NCBI GenBank assembly: GCA_001464735.1
Contig: LNDU01000039.1
Span: forward strand, 124,001 to 188,000
Direction of reading: 5' to 3'
Source: Nitrospira sp. Ga0074138
GTDB lineage: Bacteria; Nitrospirota; Nitrospiria; Nitrospirales; Nitrospiraceae
Length of the DNA: 64,000 nucleotides
In this document: one piece after another, positions 6,943 through 15,827 of the stretch
How positions within the stretch are numbered: the stretch's first letter is position 1
Layout: each line of letters opens with the position of its first letter
Translations under genes and position numbers: made by a program
The notes under the pieces: model-generated
Database searches by the model: none
What the model was told of the DNA's origin: nothing
Seen by the model: the letters and a program-made list of their open reading frames with translations, nothing else

Positions 6943-8409
6943 ATGACACCATTTCGTGACATCATCATTCTTGGTCTTGGACGAGCCCTCCAAGTCCTCG
7001 CTGGGCTTGTCACCATCAAGACCGCGACGACGGTGTTGTCGCCCGGTGAAGTCGGAAGCATGAACCAGCTGATGAGCCTTGCCATTCTAGGGACGTCAGC
7101 CTTGTTAATACCTTTGACGGCATATATCGGTCGAGGGTGCCTTGAGTGGATGGATACAGGAGCATTGAGTCGAAGGCTTGGCTTATATCTTTTTATTGTG
7201 CTGGCTGTCGCGTCGCTTTTTGGTTTGATTACATGGATGATCCAGAGCCGGTTGCTATTAGTTGCGGGTATTGGGGCGGTTTGGGTTGGAGGTTTAGTGG
7301 CGCTCTATACAGTGGGATTTTCTCTCCACACAATGGGGACTTCAGGGTTGATTTTGATAGGTAAGAAGTTTCTTTACGTTCTGTTTGGCAATGCCGCTGC
7401 ATGGGGTGGACTACTCTTAGCGATATGGTGGTCCAACTACGAAGCAAACCCGGAGATGTGGTTGCTCGGAATCTTTAGTGGATTTCTTCTCTCGTCCCTT
7501 TCCTATGTGCTTCTATACCGATATGCCAGAGCGTCCGTTCTTGTGCGCTCACCTAATGTGCCAGGGTCACTTTCTTTCGACTGGCAGACCGTATTCATGT
7601 TTGTATGGCCGCAAGCAGTGGTATTTATACTATGGTGGATCCAATCGCAAAGTTATCGTTTCATTCTCCCATGGGTTGCCGACATTGCCACGGTTGGGTT
7701 GTTTGCCGCTGGCTATATGATTTGCTCAGTTCCCATGCAGACTTTCGAGACCTTATTCAATGAGTTATACATCCCCACGTTCTATAGAGCGCTCAAGGGG
7801 CAAGACAGGGAGGGCATGGCGCGAGCCTGGAATACTTATGCTGCAGCTTACATTCCTGCCGTCATTCTGTTCGGTGCGTTTTTGGCTGGGAATGTCACTT
7901 TCATGGTGAAGCTCCTCTTGGGGGAACAGTTCCAAGCGATAACGTCGATTCTTATCTGGCCTGCATTGACTGAGACTCTTCGGGCCATCTCGTCGACACT
8001 TCACCATCTCGGCTTGGCGAAAGTCGATATGACCGCCAATGTCTTTCCTGTCGTTGTGGGCGCATTCGTCGCGCCCCCACTCGTGTATCTTTTGGCCTCC
8101 TACGAACCGCTCCTTGGAACCGCAATAGCTCTTCTGGTAGCCGGGGTGGCCGGATTCGCTGTGGTCGTTCCCCTCAGCCATCGTGCTTTGCCGATTGTGT
8201 GGCCGGTTCGGCGGATCATGTATGCAGCAACTCTTAGTGTTCCGCTGTGCCTTACTGGGTGGATGATAGGCGTGGGGCTCGGTGAACTATCTGAAAGCAA
8301 AGCTGTAATCGCATTGGTGATCTCAGGCCTGCTCATGGTGCTTCTGCAGTATGTTATGGCCAAGGAATGGCTTCGTGAGGTGCAACCAGTGGCATGGAAC
8401 GGTCTATAG
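6943..8409 (+). CDS. Wzx-like oligosaccharide flippase (MATE/MOP superfamily)
   Basis: A 488-residue, highly hydrophobic protein with about 12-14 predicted membrane segments, starting with RDIIILGLGRALQVLAGLVTIKTATTVLSPGEVGSMNQ, a typical N-terminus of polysaccharide flippases (an early helix followed by the G-x-x-N-Q region). It would translocate undecaprenyl-diphosphate-linked repeat units across the inner membrane. Composition is lower in GC than the flanking housekeeping genes. A separate ABC export pair is encoded 10 kb downstream, so this flippase may serve a different glycan. Confidence 0.8.
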   Translation: MTPFRDIIILGLGRALQVLAGLVTIKTATTVLSPGEVGSMNQLMSLAILGTSALLIPLTAYIGRGCLEWMDTGALSRRLGLYLFIVLAVASLFGLITWMIQSRLLLVAGIGAVWVGGLVALYTVGFSLHTMGTSGLILIGKKFLYVLFGNAAAWGGLLLAIWWSNYEANPEMWLLGIFSGFLLSSLSYVLLYRYARASVLVRSPNVPGSLSFDWQTVFMFVWPQAVVFILWWIQSQSYRFILPWVADIATVGLFAAGYMICSVPMQTFETLFNELYIPTFYRALKGQDREGMARAWNTYAAAYIPAVILFGAFLAGNVTFMVKLLLGEQFQAITSILIWPALTETLRAISSTLHHLGLAKVDMTANVFPVVVGAFVAPPLVYLLASYEPLLGTAIALLVAGVAGFAVVVPLSHRALPIVWPVRRIMYAATLSVPLCLTGWMIGVGLGELSESKAVIALVISGLLMVLLQYVMAKEWLREVQPVAWNGL

Positions 8410-8506
8410 CGACGTCAGCTTGTCACCATTTCAGGGTTGCGGTTCGCAGCGATGAATTCTTGTTGCGGAGACGTTGAGCCATCTCGGTGATGGAGATAAA
8501 TTGGCG

Positions 8507-9439
8507 ATGAGAAGCTCGCACGCGAATACCCTCTGGGGTAAATTCCTGGATCTTGGCTTTCTGGGATTAATCAGAGTTTTATTCCAACAACTCATTGGCC
8601 CGTCTTACTCCGGATCGATCTATCTTAAAGTGGCCGATTCTATCTCTCGGACACGTATTCCTGAGAGGCTGATAAAGCTCTGTCCGGTGGCGACCAATCA
8701 GGCTTGGTCTAGACGTGCGGCAGCTATGGACACATTGGCAATGCAGGTCTTAGATGAGAGTTTTACTGCGCTCGAGATTGGAACATGGTTTGGCGAGGGT
8801 TCTACTCAGATTTGGGGGAAATATCTTAAGCCTGGCGCACGGTTATTTTTATGCGATTCATGGACAAAATATGCGTCAGAGATTGATGTCAAAAAGACGC
8901 CGACCTATTCCTCAATGGATAAATTACATCACATCGCCATTAATTCGGTGCTGAAAAAGGTGTACGAGCTTGAGGAGGCATCCGGTGGAGAGGTGATTGT
9001 ACTGAGAGGAAAGTCGGCACGTGTAATGCCCGCACTTAAGCCGGAGACGTTTGATTTTATATATATCGACGGATCGCACTACTATCGAGATGTTTTGCAG
9101 GATATTGAGTGGGCGAAGATGTTAATCAAAGATGGTGGGTGTCTCTGCGGTGATGATCTTGAGACTGATCCCACCTCTGAAATCGAGGCGATAGCACGAG
9201 AACATTTAGATCACGATTTTATAACGGCAAGGATGTCAGACGGCCGCGAGGTCAGTTTTCATCCTGGCGTGGCACTTGCAGTGGCTCAACAGATAGGCAC
9301 GGTCAATCGAGAACATGGATTCTGGTGGGTCTGGCGGCAAGGCAATTCATGGGTTTGCCGGAGACCTCTTGAAGACGAACAATCTCGTTCATGTCCTCCG
9401 GTTGTTGCCATGCAGCCCGAATGTGGTTCCGATGGTTGA
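8507..9439 (+). CDS. Class I SAM-dependent methyltransferase (Methyltransf_24-like)
   Basis: A 310-residue protein with motif I ALEIGTWFGEGSTQIW and a DFIYIDGSHYYRDVLQDIEWA...GGCLCGDDLE core, the YIDGSH-x-Y signature of the CmcI/Methyltransf_24 type. The tail carries SFHPGVALAVAQ and a Trp-rich segment (HGFWWVWRQGNSWVCRRP). It is a clear paralogue of the protein at 20947-22341, which shares YIDGSH, GDDLE, HPGV and the Trp-rich tail. A TTG at 8474 preceded by GCGGAG is an alternative start adding 11 residues. Role: probably methylation of a chain sugar; the substrate is unknown. Base composition is noticeably AT-rich. Confidence 0.78.
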   Translation: MRSSHANTLWGKFLDLGFLGLIRVLFQQLIGPSYSGSIYLKVADSISRTRIPERLIKLCPVATNQAWSRRAAAMDTLAMQVLDESFTALEIGTWFGEGSTQIWGKYLKPGARLFLCDSWTKYASEIDVKKTPTYSSMDKLHHIAINSVLKKVYELEEASGGEVIVLRGKSARVMPALKPETFDFIYIDGSHYYRDVLQDIEWAKMLIKDGGCLCGDDLETDPTSEIEAIAREHLDHDFITARMSDGREVSFHPGVALAVAQQIGTVNREHGFWWVWRQGNSWVCRRPLEDEQSRSCPPVVAMQPECGSDG

Positions 9440-10370
9440 TAGTGATCTGCGGAATGTTACTCAGCCAATAATCTCCGTTGTGACGCCGTCCCTTAATCAT
9501 GGACGTTTTCTCCGGCAAACGATCGAAAGTGTGGCGGCGCAAACCTTCCGCTGCATTGAACATATTGTTGTTGACGGGGGATCGACAGATGGGACGGTAG
9601 AGATTCTCAAAGAATTTCCCCATGTCCGGTGGATCTCTGAGCGGGATGAGCACGTCGTGGAGGCCTATCAAAAAGCCTTGGCCATGGCGCGAGGGCGGTA
9701 CATTATTCAGTGCTGCGTCTCGGATGGTTTTCTCGATCCGAATTGGTTCAGGAAATGCATTGAGGTTCTTGAAAAAGATGAGGAGGTCTCGTTGGTATGG
9801 GGATTTGGTCAGGCGATGTCCGAGGAGGGAGAATTACTGAATGTTTCGTTTCAAGATTTCTTCGTAGACCCGCCTCCGCAGAAACAGGACTTTCTCGCCT
9901 TCTGGCTTGTAGGTGGCTTCCCCTTACCTGAAGGAAACTATTGCGTGAGGAGTGAGGTGATTCGGGCGTGGTTCCCCGATACGCGGGCGAGTGGTTGGTT
10001 CCGAACCTGCCCGCATCTCGGTTTCATGTATCGGTTTGTTACGGAAGGGTATAGCCCGTACTTTATCCCAGTGGTCGCAAACTTCGGCAGGACACATCAT
10101 GATCAACGGAGCCAACGATTGAGTGCGGTGGAGAAGCCGGCGGAAGTTGCATACCGCAAGGCTGTGAAAGAGTACGGTAAGAGCGTCCTCAGTGGGCGAA
10201 CGACGCATCGTTTCCGGAATGGCACGGCGCATGTGATTGGGCAGGTGCAACCGCATGAGCTTCACTCGCTGAGGAGAAATATCTGGCGACATCGATTACT
10301 CCGTTCCCGTTTCGTTCGGGTCGATCCGTATACCTTGGTATTGAAGCTCAAGGAACGAATATTTTGCTGA
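9432..10370 (+). CDS. Glycosyltransferase family 2
   Basis: A 312-residue GT-A enzyme: ISVVTPSLNHGRFLRQTIESVAAQ, then HIVVDGGSTDGTVEIL, with acidic residues around CVSDGF in place of a classical DxD. An ATG at 9432 overlaps the upstream stop by 8 bases and places the first beta strand correctly; an in-frame ATG at 9315 would overlap the upstream gene by 125 bases and is unlikely. It would transfer a sugar from a nucleotide donor to the growing lipid-linked glycan at the cytoplasmic face. Donor and linkage are unknown. Confidence 0.88.
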   Translation: MVDSDLRNVTQPIISVVTPSLNHGRFLRQTIESVAAQTFRCIEHIVVDGGSTDGTVEILKEFPHVRWISERDEHVVEAYQKALAMARGRYIIQCCVSDGFLDPNWFRKCIEVLEKDEEVSLVWGFGQAMSEEGELLNVSFQDFFVDPPPQKQDFLAFWLVGGFPLPEGNYCVRSEVIRAWFPDTRASGWFRTCPHLGFMYRFVTEGYSPYFIPVVANFGRTHHDQRSQRLSAVEKPAEVAYRKAVKEYGKSVLSGRTTHRFRNGTAHVIGQVQPHELHSLRRNIWRHRLLRSRFVRVDPYTLVLKLKERIFC

Positions 10371-10503
10371 GGGGACAGTGCCATTCCTCGCGAGTGAGCC
10401 CTCTCGTGGTTGCAGTTGTGAGGTCTGCCTGGCATGATGACAAAACTCTCTTGGCGAGGGATGTTCTGCGGCACGTTGAGGAGTGGCAACGGTAAGGATG
10501 TCC

Positions 10504-12054
10504 ATGTCTCGTATGACGTCTAGACAGCTGGATGTGCTCTTCGTCAATGCCGATTCGTCGTTACAAGCGTATCAAGGATTGGCAAAGACCTATTCGGCCA
10601 TTGAACCTCCGACATGGGCACTATTGCTTGCTCAGTCATGTCGAGCGAAAGGCTTCGGCGTGGCGATACTAGATTGTGACGCTGAGAAGCTATCGTTGTC
10701 CGAAGCCGTAAGTCGGATTCAGAGTGCGAACCCTCGCCTGATTGTTTTCGTGGTATACGGACAAAATCCAAATTCCGGAACTACTGGCATGATCGGGGCC
10801 AGCGCGCTTGCGAACGAACTCAAACAACATCATCCGAATTTCTCTGTCTGTTTCGTGGGGTCTCACACCAGCGCGTTGCCGATGGATGTCCTGCAGCTTC
10901 CATTCGTCGATTTCGTGCTCCTGAACGAAGGTGTGTATGCGCTGCACAATCTTCTGCGCACTGACCTCCGTTTCGGCCTGGAGGCCGTGAAGGGGATTGG
11001 ATATAAGACAGGCGATCCTAGGGAAACGCGTCGGCCGATCTTGAATGAGCCGCAAGCAGTCGTCCCGCAAGATCGAATGGACATCGATATGCCGGGCTAC
11101 GCGTGGGATCTTCTGCCATACCGGACGCGTCCGCTGGATTTGTATCGGGCGCATTTTTGGCATGCTGAGTTCGATCATGAGAAGCGTACGCCCTTCGCAG
11201 CGATCTACACATCCTTGGGATGCACGTTTGCTTGTGATTTCTGCATGATCAACATCATCAATCGTGTCGATAATGGCAGTTCAGTTGATGCGGCGCAGTC
11301 CCGTGGCATGCGTTTCTGGAGCGCGAAGCTCATTGCCGGAGAGCTGGAGAAGCTGGCGGAGATGGGGGTGGAAACCATCCGCATCAGCGACGAAATGTTC
11401 TTCTTGAATCGAAAGTACTACGAGCCTCTGTTGCAGGACATTATCCAACGAAATTTGGCTTTGCGGATGTGGGCCTACGCCAGAGTCGATACGGTACGCC
11501 ACGAATATATCGACCTGTTTAGGCGAGCCGGCATCAATTGGCTGGCACTTGGCATCGAAGCCGGCAACCAAACGGTGCGGCAAGAGGTCTCGAAGGGATC
11601 TTTCCAAGAAGTCAATATCCGGGGGGTGTGCGATAAAGTGCGGGCCGAGGGGATGAACATCATCAGTAACTACATTTTTGGATTTCCTGACGATACGTTG
11701 GAGACGATGGGGGAGACATTGGATTTGGCGCTTGAACTGAACACTGAAATGGCCAATATGTATCCCTGTCAAGCCTTGCCGGGAAGTCCGATGTACTATA
11801 TGGCCAAACACCAAGGGTGGAAGTTGCCTGAGAGCTATAGCGGGTACGCTTTCCTGTCGTACGATAGTCAGCCTCTTCCGACAAAACATGTTACGGCGAC
11901 GGAGGTGCTGAAGTTTCGGGATGAGGCATGGCAACAGTATTTTTCGAATCCCGCGTACCTGAAATTGGTTGAAACGAAGTTTGGAGAGAAAGAGCGGACA
12001 AACGTCGAAGCCATGGCCAAGGTCCGGTTGCGTCGAAAATTACTCGGTGATTGA
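10504..12054 (+). CDS. B12-binding domain-containing radical SAM protein
   Basis: A 516-residue protein. The N-terminal 160 residues resemble a cobalamin-binding domain (LDVLFVNADSS, LIVFVVYGQNPNSG, VCFVGSHTSAL, DFVLLNEGVYAL). The radical SAM 4Fe-4S motif is CTFACDFC (C240, C244, C247), followed by a TIM-barrel with RISDEMFFLN, ARVDTV and LALGIEAGNQTVRQEVSKG. Such enzymes carry out methylations or rearrangements at unactivated carbons, or act as cyclases, in lipid and sugar pathways. GGTAAGG at 10491-10497 favours the ATG at 10504 over ATG 10498 and GTG 10483. No precise function can be assigned; its place just before the HddA-like gene makes a sugar-modifying role plausible. Confidence 0.82.
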   Translation: MSRMTSRQLDVLFVNADSSLQAYQGLAKTYSAIEPPTWALLLAQSCRAKGFGVAILDCDAEKLSLSEAVSRIQSANPRLIVFVVYGQNPNSGTTGMIGASALANELKQHHPNFSVCFVGSHTSALPMDVLQLPFVDFVLLNEGVYALHNLLRTDLRFGLEAVKGIGYKTGDPRETRRPILNEPQAVVPQDRMDIDMPGYAWDLLPYRTRPLDLYRAHFWHAEFDHEKRTPFAAIYTSLGCTFACDFCMINIINRVDNGSSVDAAQSRGMRFWSAKLIAGELEKLAEMGVETIRISDEMFFLNRKYYEPLLQDIIQRNLALRMWAYARVDTVRHEYIDLFRRAGINWLALGIEAGNQTVRQEVSKGSFQEVNIRGVCDKVRAEGMNIISNYIFGFPDDTLETMGETLDLALELNTEMANMYPCQALPGSPMYYMAKHQGWKLPESYSGYAFLSYDSQPLPTKHVTATEVLKFRDEAWQQYFSNPAYLKLVETKFGEKERTNVEAMAKVRLRRKLLGD

Positions 12055-12102
12055 TTCGAATTCTATGCCTAGGCGTATGGGGAAAACGCAGGATCTTCCA
12101 GC

Positions 12103-13104
12103 ATGATTATTACGAGGACACCCTTCCGCATTTCATTTTTTGGCGGCGGCACCGACTATCCGGCTTGGTATCAGGAGCATGGCGGAGTTGTATTGGCGAC
12201 CTCGATCGATAAATATTGCCATATCAGCTGCCGGTATCTCCCGCCTTTCTTCGAACACAAGCACCGCATCGTCTATTCGATCATCGAGAATGTGCGTCGG
12301 GTTGAGGAGATCAAGCACCCGGCCGTCCGCGCCATTCTTGCATGGGCAGAGTGCGACGATCAGGGGCTTGAGATTCATCACGACGGCGATTTGCCTGCAC
12401 GATCGGGCCTCGGCTCCAGCTCGTCGTTTACGGTTGGCTTGATTCATGCGCTAGCAGCCTTGCGAGGCAGATACATTCCGAAAGACGAGCTCGCTACCCA
12501 AGCCATCAATATGGAACAGCACATCATCAAGGAGAATGTCGGATCGCAGGATCAGATCTCGGCTGCATTCGGAGGGTTCAATCGAATCGACTTCAAGCGG
12601 AACGACACCTTCCAGGTCTCACCTATTATTCTAGGGAAGGACCGGTTGCATGAGTTTCAATCACATCTGATGCTGTGTTTTACCGGATTTTCACGAATAG
12701 CGTCGGAGGTCGCCAAATCAAAGATCGACAACTTCAAGAGTCGGGAGACAGAGCTCCATCGCATGAAGGAGATGGTCGATGAAGCCATCATGATTCTTCA
12801 GAACCCCAAGATACCGATCGAGGAGGTCGGCAGGTTACTTCATCAGAGCTGGCTCTGTAAGCGTAGCCTTTCCGACAAGGTCTCCACGCCTGAAATCGAC
12901 CATCTGTATGAGGAAGCGATGCGGGTGGGTGCTGTGGGCGGGAAAATCCTTGGCGCTGGCGGGGGAGGATTCTTGCTGTTGTTTGTGAAACCTGAATTGC
13001 AGGCAAAAGTTCATGATCGGTTGAAGCATCTGGTGCATGTCCCGTTTCGGTTTGAAAATACGGGCAGCCGCGTCGTGCTGTACCAGCCTCAAGGGCTTTT
13101 CTGA
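12103..13104 (+). CDS. hddA: GHMP-family sugar kinase, D-glycero-D-manno-heptose 7-phosphate kinase (HddA-like)
   Basis: A 333-residue GHMP kinase starting MIITRTPFRISFFGGGTDYPAWY, the opening typical of HddA and related heptose/octose 1-kinases. The ATP loop is PARSGLGSSSSF at 98-109, and the C-terminal glycine motif is KILGAGGGGFLL near 304-315. HddA phosphorylates the anomeric carbon of D-glycero-alpha-D-manno-heptose 7-phosphate on the way to GDP-heptose. An HddC-like guanylyltransferase lies 4 kb downstream and a GmhB domain at the left edge, which supports this reading. A GmhA isomerase is not seen in the window. The starting gene of a tight sugar cassette (5-base gap to the next gene). 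Confidence 0.85.
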   Translation: MIITRTPFRISFFGGGTDYPAWYQEHGGVVLATSIDKYCHISCRYLPPFFEHKHRIVYSIIENVRRVEEIKHPAVRAILAWAECDDQGLEIHHDGDLPARSGLGSSSSFTVGLIHALAALRGRYIPKDELATQAINMEQHIIKENVGSQDQISAAFGGFNRIDFKRNDTFQVSPIILGKDRLHEFQSHLMLCFTGFSRIASEVAKSKIDNFKSRETELHRMKEMVDEAIMILQNPKIPIEEVGRLLHQSWLCKRSLSDKVSTPEIDHLYEEAMRVGAVGGKILGAGGGGFLLLFVKPELQAKVHDRLKHLVHVPFRFENTGSRVVLYQPQGLF

Positions 13105-13109
13105 ACGCG

Positions 13110-14084
13110 ATGATACCGCATGATGCCATCATTTATGTCGCAGGCCACGCCGGTCTCATCGGATCGGCAGTCGTCCGGCGCTTGGAGCGGGATGGGCATC
13201 GCACTCCAATTACCAGGCAGCGCAGTGAAGTGGATCTGCGGGATGCCGGGCAGGTTTCTGAGTTTTTCGAGGAGGTCCATCCGGAGTATGTGATTCTAGC
13301 TGCCGGACGAGTCGGCGGAATAATGGAAAATCAGACATGTCCCGCTGATTTCATGGATGAGAATATCGCCATTCAGCTCAATGTGCTGATGGCTGCACGT
13401 CGGGCCGGCGTGCAGCGGCTGATTCTTTTCGGTTCTTCCTGCATGTATCCCAGAGAATGCTGCCAGCCGATGGCTGAACATGCGCTCCTATCGGGCAAGC
13501 CTGAACCGACGAGCCTGCCGTACGCGATTTCCAAGCTCGCAGGGACGTATCTGTGTCTGGCGTATAACAAGCAAGACCATGCAACCCGTTTCATTCCGGT
13601 GATCCCGAATAGTGCCTATGGGCCGCACGACAATTTTGATCCGAAATCAGCTCATGTCTTGTCCGCGCTGATGGCACGCTTTCATCAGGCCAAGGTGAGT
13701 GGGGCCGAATCGGTTGCCTTGTGGGGAAGCGGCTCGCCGAGACGGGAGTTCATCCATGCAGACGATATCGCTGATGCTTGTGTGCATCTCATGAGCCAAG
13801 ACGAACTTGCCGTCGAGCTTCCCCTTAACATCGGGGTGGGACAGGATGTCTCAATTAAGGAATTGGCAGAGATGATAGCCCACGTCGTCGGCTATCGAGG
13901 GGAACTGGAATGGGATCTGACAAAGCCCGACGGCGCTCCTCGGAAACTACTTGATAGCACGCGGATCCAGTCGCTTGGATGGAAGCCCCACATCGGGCTT
14001 GCCGAGGGCTTGGCGGAGACCTACCGATGGTATGTGAGGCAGGTTGAGACAGCGACCGAATCCATGCCGGAGGTCCGTAGATAA
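13110..14084 (+). CDS. SDR-family nucleotide-sugar epimerase/reductase (GDP-L-fucose synthase / ColC-like)
   Basis: A 324-residue extended SDR with YVAGHAGLIGSAVV (NAD(P) loop near residues 9-22), LAAGRVGGI, GSSCMYP (108-114) and Y138-x3-K142 in PYAISKLAG. The SSCMYP and SAYGPHDNFDP segments are diagnostic of the Fcl/WcaG group, which includes GDP-fucose synthase and GDP-colitose synthase ColC, both acting on GDP-4-keto-6-deoxyhexoses. Next to a ColD-like enzyme and heptose genes, a reductase or epimerase acting on a 4-keto GDP-sugar is the best inference. No Gmd-type GDP-4,6-dehydratase is present in the window. Confidence 0.82.
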   Translation: MIPHDAIIYVAGHAGLIGSAVVRRLERDGHRTPITRQRSEVDLRDAGQVSEFFEEVHPEYVILAAGRVGGIMENQTCPADFMDENIAIQLNVLMAARRAGVQRLILFGSSCMYPRECCQPMAEHALLSGKPEPTSLPYAISKLAGTYLCLAYNKQDHATRFIPVIPNSAYGPHDNFDPKSAHVLSALMARFHQAKVSGAESVALWGSGSPRREFIHADDIADACVHLMSQDELAVELPLNIGVGQDVSIKELAEMIAHVVGYRGELEWDLTKPDGAPRKLLDSTRIQSLGWKPHIGLAEGLAETYRWYVRQVETATESMPEVRR

Positions 14085-14148
14085 ACGAATGGGTATTGTC
14101 GTCTGGTGCGTTGCGCGGTGAGATGGTCGGAGATACGGCACTAACGGT

Positions 14149-14166
14149 CTGCGCATCGATGCGCAG
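14149..14166. promoter_or_regulatory. Perfect 18-bp palindrome upstream of the TPP-enzyme gene
   Basis: CTGCGCATCGATGCGCAG is its own reverse complement. It lies 18 bases before the ATG at 14185 and could be an operator for a dimeric protein or an RNA hairpin near the ribosome site. No T-run follows it, so it does not look like an intrinsic terminator. Confidence 0.4.
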
Positions 14167-14184
14167 CATGCGAAGGATGGGGAG

Positions 14185-14784
14185 ATGACGAAAGACGAGT
14201 TAATCGCCTTTGAAGAAGAGATTGCCACGTTGTTCAATGCAGGAAAGATTCGTGCGCCCATTCATCTGTATTTTGGAAATGAAGAGGCGATGATCCGGGT
14301 GTTTCGCAATATTCGCGCTCAAGACTGGGTATTTTGCTCGTGGCGCTCGCATTATCAGTGCTTATTGAAGGGGGTCCCGAAAGATTCTGTCCGAGATGAG
14401 ATCTTGGCCGGACGATCCATCTCTCTCTGTTTTCCCGAGCAGCGTGTGTTCTCCTCGGCCATTGTCGGTGGTGTCTTGCCGATCGCCGTCGGCGCGGCGA
14501 TGTCGATTCAGCGGCGTGGGGAGAATGCCAAAGTCTACTGCTTCATGGGCGATATGACGGCGGAGACAGGGATTGCGCACGAGGCGATCAAATACAGTCG
14601 AAACCATCGCTTACCGATCCACTTCATTATTGAGGACAACGCGAAATCAGTCTGTACCGATACCAGAGAGGCCTGGAATCAGCCTCGCCTGAGTTTTGAA
14701 GATGCAGCCGACGAGTACATCAGCTACTACCGATATGAAACGAAGTATCCGCATGCCGGCGCCGGCGTGCGCGTTCAGTTCTAA
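14185..14784 (+). CDS. Thiamine-diphosphate-dependent enzyme, E1-alpha/transketolase-N-like subunit (short form)
   Basis: A 199-residue protein with the PP (pyrophosphate-binding) domain of the E1-alpha family: SSAIVGGVLPIAVGAAM at 90-106 and the ThDP/metal motif GDM(124)...EDN(152), equivalent to GDG-x(~27)-NN. The usual third glycine is Met here. Family E1-alpha chains are about 330-360 residues; the region after the ThDP motif is much shorter here. The partner Pyr domain is the separate gene at 14987. Together they would form a minimal alpha2beta2 enzyme for C-C bond cleavage or formation. Within a nucleotide-sugar cassette, addition of a small keto/acyl unit to a keto-sugar is a reasonable inference. 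AAGGA at 14173-14177 is the likely SD. Confidence 0.8.
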   Translation: MTKDELIAFEEEIATLFNAGKIRAPIHLYFGNEEAMIRVFRNIRAQDWVFCSWRSHYQCLLKGVPKDSVRDEILAGRSISLCFPEQRVFSSAIVGGVLPIAVGAAMSIQRRGENAKVYCFMGDMTAETGIAHEAIKYSRNHRLPIHFIIEDNAKSVCTDTREAWNQPRLSFEDAADEYISYYRYETKYPHAGAGVRVQF

Positions 14785-14932
14785 CAGGATGTTGAAAAAG
14801 TCCTCCAGCTTCGTTCTCGCATCGCACGCCTCGCAAAGTCGGCGATGCGGGCTCAGAGGCTCAACGTACCGAAGCGTACGCCTTGCCTCTTCGCTCGCTG
14901 CGGCTTGCTGGAAGGCCTTTTTGAACATCCTG
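14785..14932. repeat. Palindromic intergenic element, copy 1
   Basis: Begins directly after the TAA of the preceding gene with CAGGATGTTGAAAAAGTCC and ends with GGCCTTTTTGAACATCCTG; the ends match as inverted repeats at 17 of 19 positions. The 110-base core (TCGTTCTCGCATCGCACGCC, then GGCTCAACGTACCGAAGCG) is shared with copies 2 and 3. A further inverted end-like sequence, CTTTTCAACAGCC at 14958-14970, follows. No ORF is present inside. It separates the two TPP-enzyme subunits. Confidence 0.85.
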
Positions 14933-14986
14933 CACGCCAGGATTTGCGACTACCAAAAGCTTTTCAACAGCCTTCTAAGGTGAGAC

Positions 14987-15523
14987 ATGAAATATTTTGA
15001 TGAACTTCAGCGGTCGATGAATTTTCTGGCGCAGGACTCGCGGACGGTTTTTCTCGGACAAGCGGTGTCTGTTGCTGGAACGGCGATGAGCAACACGCTC
15101 AAGGATGTGCCCTCCGATCGCTTGATCGAGCTTCCGGTCGCTGAGGAGATGCAGATGGGAATGACGACCGGTTTGGCCCTGAGCGGGCTCGTTCCCGTGA
15201 GCATTTTCCCGCGATGGAATTTCCTGCTCTTGGCCATCAATCAGTTGGTCAACCATTTAGACAAAATTCAGGTGATGTCCAACGGCGGGTACAAAAGCAA
15301 GGCCATTATCCGGACAGGGATCGGGGCCCAGCGTCCGCTCCACCCGCAGCATCAGCATGTGGGTGACTTTACCGAGGCGATCCGCATGATGTGCAGCACG
15401 ATCGAAATCATCCGGCTGGAAGAGCCGAAGGACATTTTCCCGGCCTATGAATGGGCCCTGTTGCGTGACGATGGACGCAGTACCATCATTGTCGAGTACG
15501 GAGATTATTACAACGAGAAATAG
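14987..15523 (+). CDS. Thiamine-diphosphate-dependent enzyme, E1-beta/transketolase-Pyr-like subunit (short form)
   Basis: A 178-residue protein corresponding to the Pyr domain of E1-beta: TVFLGQAVSVAGT, then IELPVAEEMQMGMTTGLAL (48-66) with the conserved catalytic Glu (E53 or E54) that activates the aminopyrimidine ring. The transketolase C-terminal domain present in normal E1-beta (about 320 residues) is absent. ATG at 14987 follows AAGGTGAGAC. With the subunit at 14185 it makes a complete PP plus Pyr pair, comparable in architecture to small two-subunit ThDP decarboxylases. Substrate unknown. Confidence 0.8.
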   Translation: MKYFDELQRSMNFLAQDSRTVFLGQAVSVAGTAMSNTLKDVPSDRLIELPVAEEMQMGMTTGLALSGLVPVSIFPRWNFLLLAINQLVNHLDKIQVMSNGGYKSKAIIRTGIGAQRPLHPQHQHVGDFTEAIRMMCSTIEIIRLEEPKDIFPAYEWALLRDDGRSTIIVEYGDYYNEK

Positions 15524-15727
15524 CAGATGTTGAAAAGTCCGCCAGCATTGTTCCCGCATCGCACGCCGCGCAAAGTCGGCGATGCGGACTCAGAGGCTCA
15601 ACGTACCGACCGGGAAAGAGCTGCGAGAGCAGCTCGGGGTGGGCGGGTGAAAAGGTTTACGCCTCGCCCAAAACACTGGGCGCTCACCGAGCTGCGGCCT
15701 TGCTGGACGGCCTTTTTGACCATCCTG
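15524..15727. repeat. Palindromic intergenic element, copy 2 (with internal insertion)
   Basis: Begins directly after a TAG stop (15521-15523) with CAGATGTTGAAAAGTCC and ends GGCCTTTTTGACCATCCTG. It shares the core (GCATCGCACGCC, GGCTCAACGTACCG) with copies 1 and 3. About 60 extra bases include a perfect hairpin at 15618-15635 (GAGCTGC-GAGA-GCAGCTC) and a GGGCGGG...CGCCC segment. Confidence 0.82.
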
Positions 15728-15827
15728 CGATCAGGTAGAAATGATTTTAAAAAGTCTCATAGCGGCGTCTGGTTGCGGAGAGGTGATATCTGTATCGGAT
15801 GCTCCCGTGAGGTGTGAGTAAAGGTCT

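Noticed and set aside
11281..11934. A 217-codon open frame on the minus strand inside the radical SAM gene
   Set aside because: It lies fully opposite a well-supported gene, has no recognisable domain, and its composition is that of an antisense shadow.
14785..14932. Reading palindromic element copy 1 as a simple intrinsic terminator
   Set aside because: The inverted ends are about 110 bases apart and the same sequence recurs at two other loci with a conserved core, so a dispersed element is the better description, even if it may affect termination.
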